Of a DNA stretch of 15,304 nt, positions 12,528 to 15,304 are shown piece after piece. This stretch comes from Labilithrix sp. GTDB lineage: Bacteria; Myxococcota; Polyangia; Polyangiales; Polyangiaceae. Where the stretch lies: positions 1 to 15,304 of the forward strand of contig JAQBQL010000198.1 of NCBI GenBank assembly GCA_028287035.1. The letters are read 5' to 3'. A program made the translations under genes and the position numbers. Each line of letters begins with the position of its first letter. The first letter of the stretch is position 1. The notes below the pieces were generated by a model that saw nothing but the letters and a program-made list of their open reading frames with translations, was not told the origin of the DNA and searched no databases.

Positions 12528-14744
12528 ATGCCTCGCGACGACGGAACCCAGGACGCCGCGGCCGGACCGGCGCGGCTCGAGGCGCGCGTCGCCGAGCAGC
12601 TGCGGCTGCCCATCGCCTCGGTACGCGCGGTGGTCCGCCTCCTCGGCGACGGCGCGACGGTGCCCTTCATCGCCCGCTATCGCAAGGAGCAGACCGGCGG
12701 CCTCGACGAGGTGGCGATCCGCGCCATCGAGGAGGCGCATGCGTACGTCTCGGACCTCGAGCAGCGCCGCGCTGCCGTCCTCGCGTCGATCGAGGAGCAA
12801 GGGAAGCTCACCCCCGAGCTGCGTCGTCGCCTCGAGACCTGCGCGTCGAAGTCGGAGCTCGAGGACCTCTACCTGCCGTTCAAGCCGAAGCGTCGCACGC
12901 GGGCGCTCGTCGCGCGCGAGCGTGGGCTCGAGCCGCTCGCGCGCCGCATCCTCGCGCAGCCGCCCGCCGGCGACGCGGCACGCGAGGCGCAGGCGTTCGT
13001 CGACGCGAAGAAGGACGTCCCCGACGGCGCCGCGGCCCTCGCCGGCGCGCGCGACATCGTCGCCGAGCTGGTGAGCGAGCGGGCGGACGTCCGCCAGGTG
13101 GCCCGCGAGCGCATCGACCGCGAGGGACGTCTCGAGTCCACAGCAGTGCCGGCGAAGACCAAGGTGCCCACCAAGTTCGAGGCGTACTACGCGTTCTCCG
13201 AGCGCGCGAAGGCGCTGCCGTCGCACCGGCTCCTCGCCCTCCTGCGCGGGGAGGAGGAGGGAGTCCTCCGCGTCAAGCTGCGCGTCGACGAGGACGCGCT
13301 CGCGTACGACATCGCAACGCGCGCGGGCTACCGGCGCGGCGGCCCCTTCGCCGAGCACCTCAAGGACGCGGCCATCGACGCGACGAAGCGGCTCGTGCTG
13401 CCGTCGCTCGAGACCGAGCTCCGCGGCGCGCTGAAGGAAGCCGCGGACCTCGAGGCCGCCAAGGTCTTCGCGGAGAACGTCCGCGAGCTGCTCCTCGCCG
13501 CGCCGCTCGGTCGGCGCGTCGTGCTGGGCATCGATCCCGGCCAGCGTACCGGGTGCAAGTGCGTGGTGGTCGACGACACCGGCAAGCTGCTCACGCACGC
13601 GCTCGTGCATCTGGTCGGCGGTCCGGCGGCGCTCGAGCAGGCGAAGAAGACGCTCGCGTCGCTCATCGAGCGCTTCCGTCCGTTCGCGATCGCGGTGGGC
13701 AACGGCACCCACGGCCGCGAGACCGCGGACTTCGCGCGTGAGGTCGTCGAGGCGGCGCCCGCTCGCCCCGGTGAGACGGCCCTCGTGGTGATGGTCAGCG
13801 AGTCGGGCGCGTCCGTCTACGCGGCGAGCGACGTCGCGCGCGAGGAGTTCCCGGATCTCGATCTCACGGTGCGCGGGGCCATCTCGATCGCGCGCCGCCT
13901 GCAGGACCCGCTCGCGGAGCTCGTGAAGATCGATCCGCGCGCGATCGGCGTCGGGCAGTACCAGCACGACGTCAAGCCCGCGCTCCTCGAGAAGAAGCTC
14001 GACGAGGTCATCGAGTCGGCGGTGAACGCGGTCGGCGTGGAGCTGAACACCGCCAGCGCGCCGCTCCTCGCGCGCGTCGCCGGCCTCGGGCCCTCGCTCG
14101 CGAAGAAGATCGTGGCCCACCGCGAGAAGACCGGCGCGTTCCGCTCACGCCGGGATCTCCTGAAGGTGCCGGGGCTCGGCCCGAAGGCGTTCGAGCAGGC
14201 CGCCGGGTTCGTGCGCATCCGCGGCGGCGCGAGCCCGCTCGACGCGAGCGCGGTGCATCCCGAGCGCTACGCCCTGATCGAGCGTATCGCAAAGGACGCC
14301 GGCGTACCGGTGACGGCGCTCGTCGGCGACGAGGCGCGCGCCGCGACCATCCCGTGGTCGTCGTACGTCTCGGCCGAGGTGGGTCTGCCGACGCTCGAGG
14401 ACATCGCCAAGGAGCTCGCGAAGCCGGGCCGCGATCCGCGCCAGTCGTTCGAGGCGCCGGCGTTTCGCGACGACGTGCGCACCATCGAGGACGTGAAGGC
14501 CGGGATGGAGCTCGAAGGCACCGTCACGAACGTCACCGCGTTCGGCGCGTTCGTCGACCTCGGGGTCCACCAGGACGGGCTCGTCCACGTCTCACAGCTG
14601 TCGGACACCTTCGTGAAGGATCCGCACGCGGTCGTCCACGTCGGTCAGCGGCTGCGGGTCCGCGTCGTCGAGGTCGACCTGGCGCGCAAGCGCATCGCGT
14701 TGACGGCGAAGACCCGCGCGCCCGAGCGGCGTCAGACGACGTAG
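12528..14744 (+). CDS. tex: Tex-family RNA-binding transcription accessory protein
   Basis: A 738-residue protein, matching Tex (E. coli YhgF is 773). The N-terminal helical Tex region contains PFIARYRKEQTGGLDE and LEDLYLPFKPKRRTRA. A YqgF-like RNase H-fold domain starts near residue 335 (VVLGIDPGQRTGCKCVVVDD). Tandem helix-hairpin-helix motifs follow at ~517-565 (RVAGLGPSLAKKIVAHRE, KVPGLGPKAFEQAAGF). An S1 RNA-binding domain closes the protein near 658 (GTVTNVTAFGAFVDLGVHQD, then GLVHVSQLS). Tex binds nucleic acids and affects transcription and the expression of some virulence genes in other bacteria. Start chosen at ATG 12528 rather than GTG 12519 because of a -10-like TAGAGT. Its 3' end overlaps the convergent gene by 13 bases. 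Confidence 0.97.
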   Translation: MPRDDGTQDAAAGPARLEARVAEQLRLPIASVRAVVRLLGDGATVPFIARYRKEQTGGLDEVAIRAIEEAHAYVSDLEQRRAAVLASIEEQGKLTPELRRRLETCASKSELEDLYLPFKPKRRTRALVARERGLEPLARRILAQPPAGDAAREAQAFVDAKKDVPDGAAALAGARDIVAELVSERADVRQVARERIDREGRLESTAVPAKTKVPTKFEAYYAFSERAKALPSHRLLALLRGEEEGVLRVKLRVDEDALAYDIATRAGYRRGGPFAEHLKDAAIDATKRLVLPSLETELRGALKEAADLEAAKVFAENVRELLLAAPLGRRVVLGIDPGQRTGCKCVVVDDTGKLLTHALVHLVGGPAALEQAKKTLASLIERFRPFAIAVGNGTHGRETADFAREVVEAAPARPGETALVVMVSESGASVYAASDVAREEFPDLDLTVRGAISIARRLQDPLAELVKIDPRAIGVGQYQHDVKPALLEKKLDEVIESAVNAVGVELNTASAPLLARVAGLGPSLAKKIVAHREKTGAFRSRRDLLKVPGLGPKAFEQAAGFVRIRGGASPLDASAVHPERYALIERIAKDAGVPVTALVGDEARAATIPWSSYVSAEVGLPTLEDIAKELAKPGRDPRQSFEAPAFRDDVRTIEDVKAGMELEGTVTNVTAFGAFVDLGVHQDGLVHVSQLSDTFVKDPHAVVHVGQRLRVRVVEVDLARKRIALTAKTRAPERRQTT

Positions 14745-15304
14745 TCGAGGAGCTGGAGACGCACCGCGTAGTCGTCGAGCTTCAGCTTGAACTCGTCGAC
14801 CAGCGTGTCGAGCTTCACGACGACGCCGCCTTCGCCCTCGCGGACGACCGTGCCGCTCACCAGGATCTCCGACGTCGGCATCACGAGGACGCCGGCCCAG
14901 TAGCTCGGATCCGCCGTGAGGTCGCTCGCCTTGCCCTCGACCTTGAGGTAGCCCTCGCTCACCTCGAGCACCCGCGCGGTCTTGCCGCCTTCGAGCTTCA
15001 CGTGCGAGGCGGCCTGCGGGGTCGGCGAGACGCGGTAGTTCACGCGCCGGTTGTGATCGATGAGGTTCTCGAGGGACTCGCAGAGCGTCTTCGAGATCTC
15101 CGTCTCCTGCGCGGCGAGGATGGTGTCGCGCATCTGCTTCATGGCCTTCTGCGTGCGGATGATGTTCGCGCGCATCTCGCCGAGGAGGCGCCGGTCGCGC
15201 CGGACCTTGTCGCTCACGAGGCCGAGGAGGTTCTTGTAGAACGCGAGCCCCACGTCGGTGTTCTTGTCGAAGAACCCGAGGAGCTTGTCGACGGGGATGC
15301 TGAG
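14732..15304 (-). CDS. Probable cyclic-nucleotide-binding/PilZ-like protein, 3' part
   Basis: The minus-strand frame is open to the window edge, so the start lies beyond; about 190 residues are visible. The first ~45 (IPVDKLLGFFDKNTDVGLAF, then YKNLLGLVSDKVRRD) look like the closing helices of a CRP/cNMP-binding domain. A helical linker follows. Next is a beta-rich segment with R-x-x-x-R in NRRVNYRVSP and, ~30 residues later, VLEVSEGYLKVEG, in the place where PilZ domains carry (D/N)-x-S-x-x-G. That second motif is off-consensus (Glu for Asp/Asn, Tyr for the last Gly). PilZ domains usually bind cyclic di-GMP; here binding is doubtful. The protein ends LQLLDYVV. Family assignment is by pattern only. 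Confidence 0.6.
   Translation of the reverse strand, partial: LSIPVDKLLGFFDKNTDVGLAFYKNLLGLVSDKVRRDRRLLGEMRANIIRTQKAMKQMRDTILAAQETEISKTLCESLENLIDHNRRVNYRVSPTPQAASHVKLEGGKTARVLEVSEGYLKVEGKASDLTADPSYWAGVLVMPTSEILVSGTVVREGEGGVVVKLDTLVDEFKLKLDDYAVRLQLLDYVV

Noticed and set aside
12471..14120. A long upstream extension of the Ig-like gene antisense to tex
   Set aside because: It is the antisense shadow of a clear Tex protein. A proper signal peptide begins at 12470, so the gene starts there or at 12482.
1..15304. CRISPR arrays, transposons, prophage or defence islands
   Set aside because: No regularly spaced repeats, terminal inverted repeats, transposase, integrase or phage gene was seen. The WYL and SUKH-like genes alone are not enough to claim a defence system.

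Overview
The window is very GC-rich DNA with strong GC bias at third codon positions. It carries a gene mix typical of Myxococcota, most likely the Polyangia group: LamG, RCC1-repeat and Big_5-type Ig-like exported proteins, a SWIM zinc-finger protein, a WYL regulator and a KirBac-type channel. This placement is inferred from gene content; there is no rRNA or marker tree in the window. I see no tRNA, rRNA, CRISPR array, insertion sequence, integrase or phage gene. It reads as an ordinary, densely packed chromosomal region.

Layout from left to right. (1) Positions 1-762 hold the 3' part of a LamG-type exported protein (+), convergent with trpBA (-, 797-2832), which encodes both tryptophan synthase subunits. 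(2) A small one-TM hypothetical gene (-) diverges from an MFS transporter gene (+, 3206-4669). The transporter gene overlaps tail-to-tail with a small SWIM zinc-finger gene (-). (3) Next come an orphan REC-LuxR response regulator (-) and a KirBac-type inward-rectifier potassium channel (-). (4) Two small + genes follow, a two-TM miniprotein and a 114-residue hypothetical protein, then a convergent WYL regulator (-). (5) An alpha/beta hydrolase (+) diverges from the WYL gene and converges on an acidic-tailed protein resembling SMI1/KNR4 (-). (6) An exported pair (-) follows: a Big_5-type Ig-like protein and, overlapping it by 4 bases, an RCC1-repeat lipoprotein. (7) A tex gene (+) diverges from that pair. 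It overlaps tail-to-tail with the 3' part of a protein that looks like the end of a cyclic-nucleotide-binding domain followed by a degenerate PilZ-like domain (-, cut by the window end).

Functional links are few: TrpA and TrpB form one enzyme, and the Ig-like/RCC1 pair is probably co-translated. The rest look like independent housekeeping, envelope or signalling genes. I found no convincing new multi-gene system. The most informative non-coding signal is a recurring TANNNT hexamer 6-9 bases before the start codon of several first-in-unit genes that lack a Shine-Dalgarno sequence, whereas at least two genes lying downstream of another gene have a good one. This suggests leaderless transcription and also helps to choose starts. 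Convergent gene pairs are packed with gaps of 5-6 bases or overlaps of 13-34 bases.
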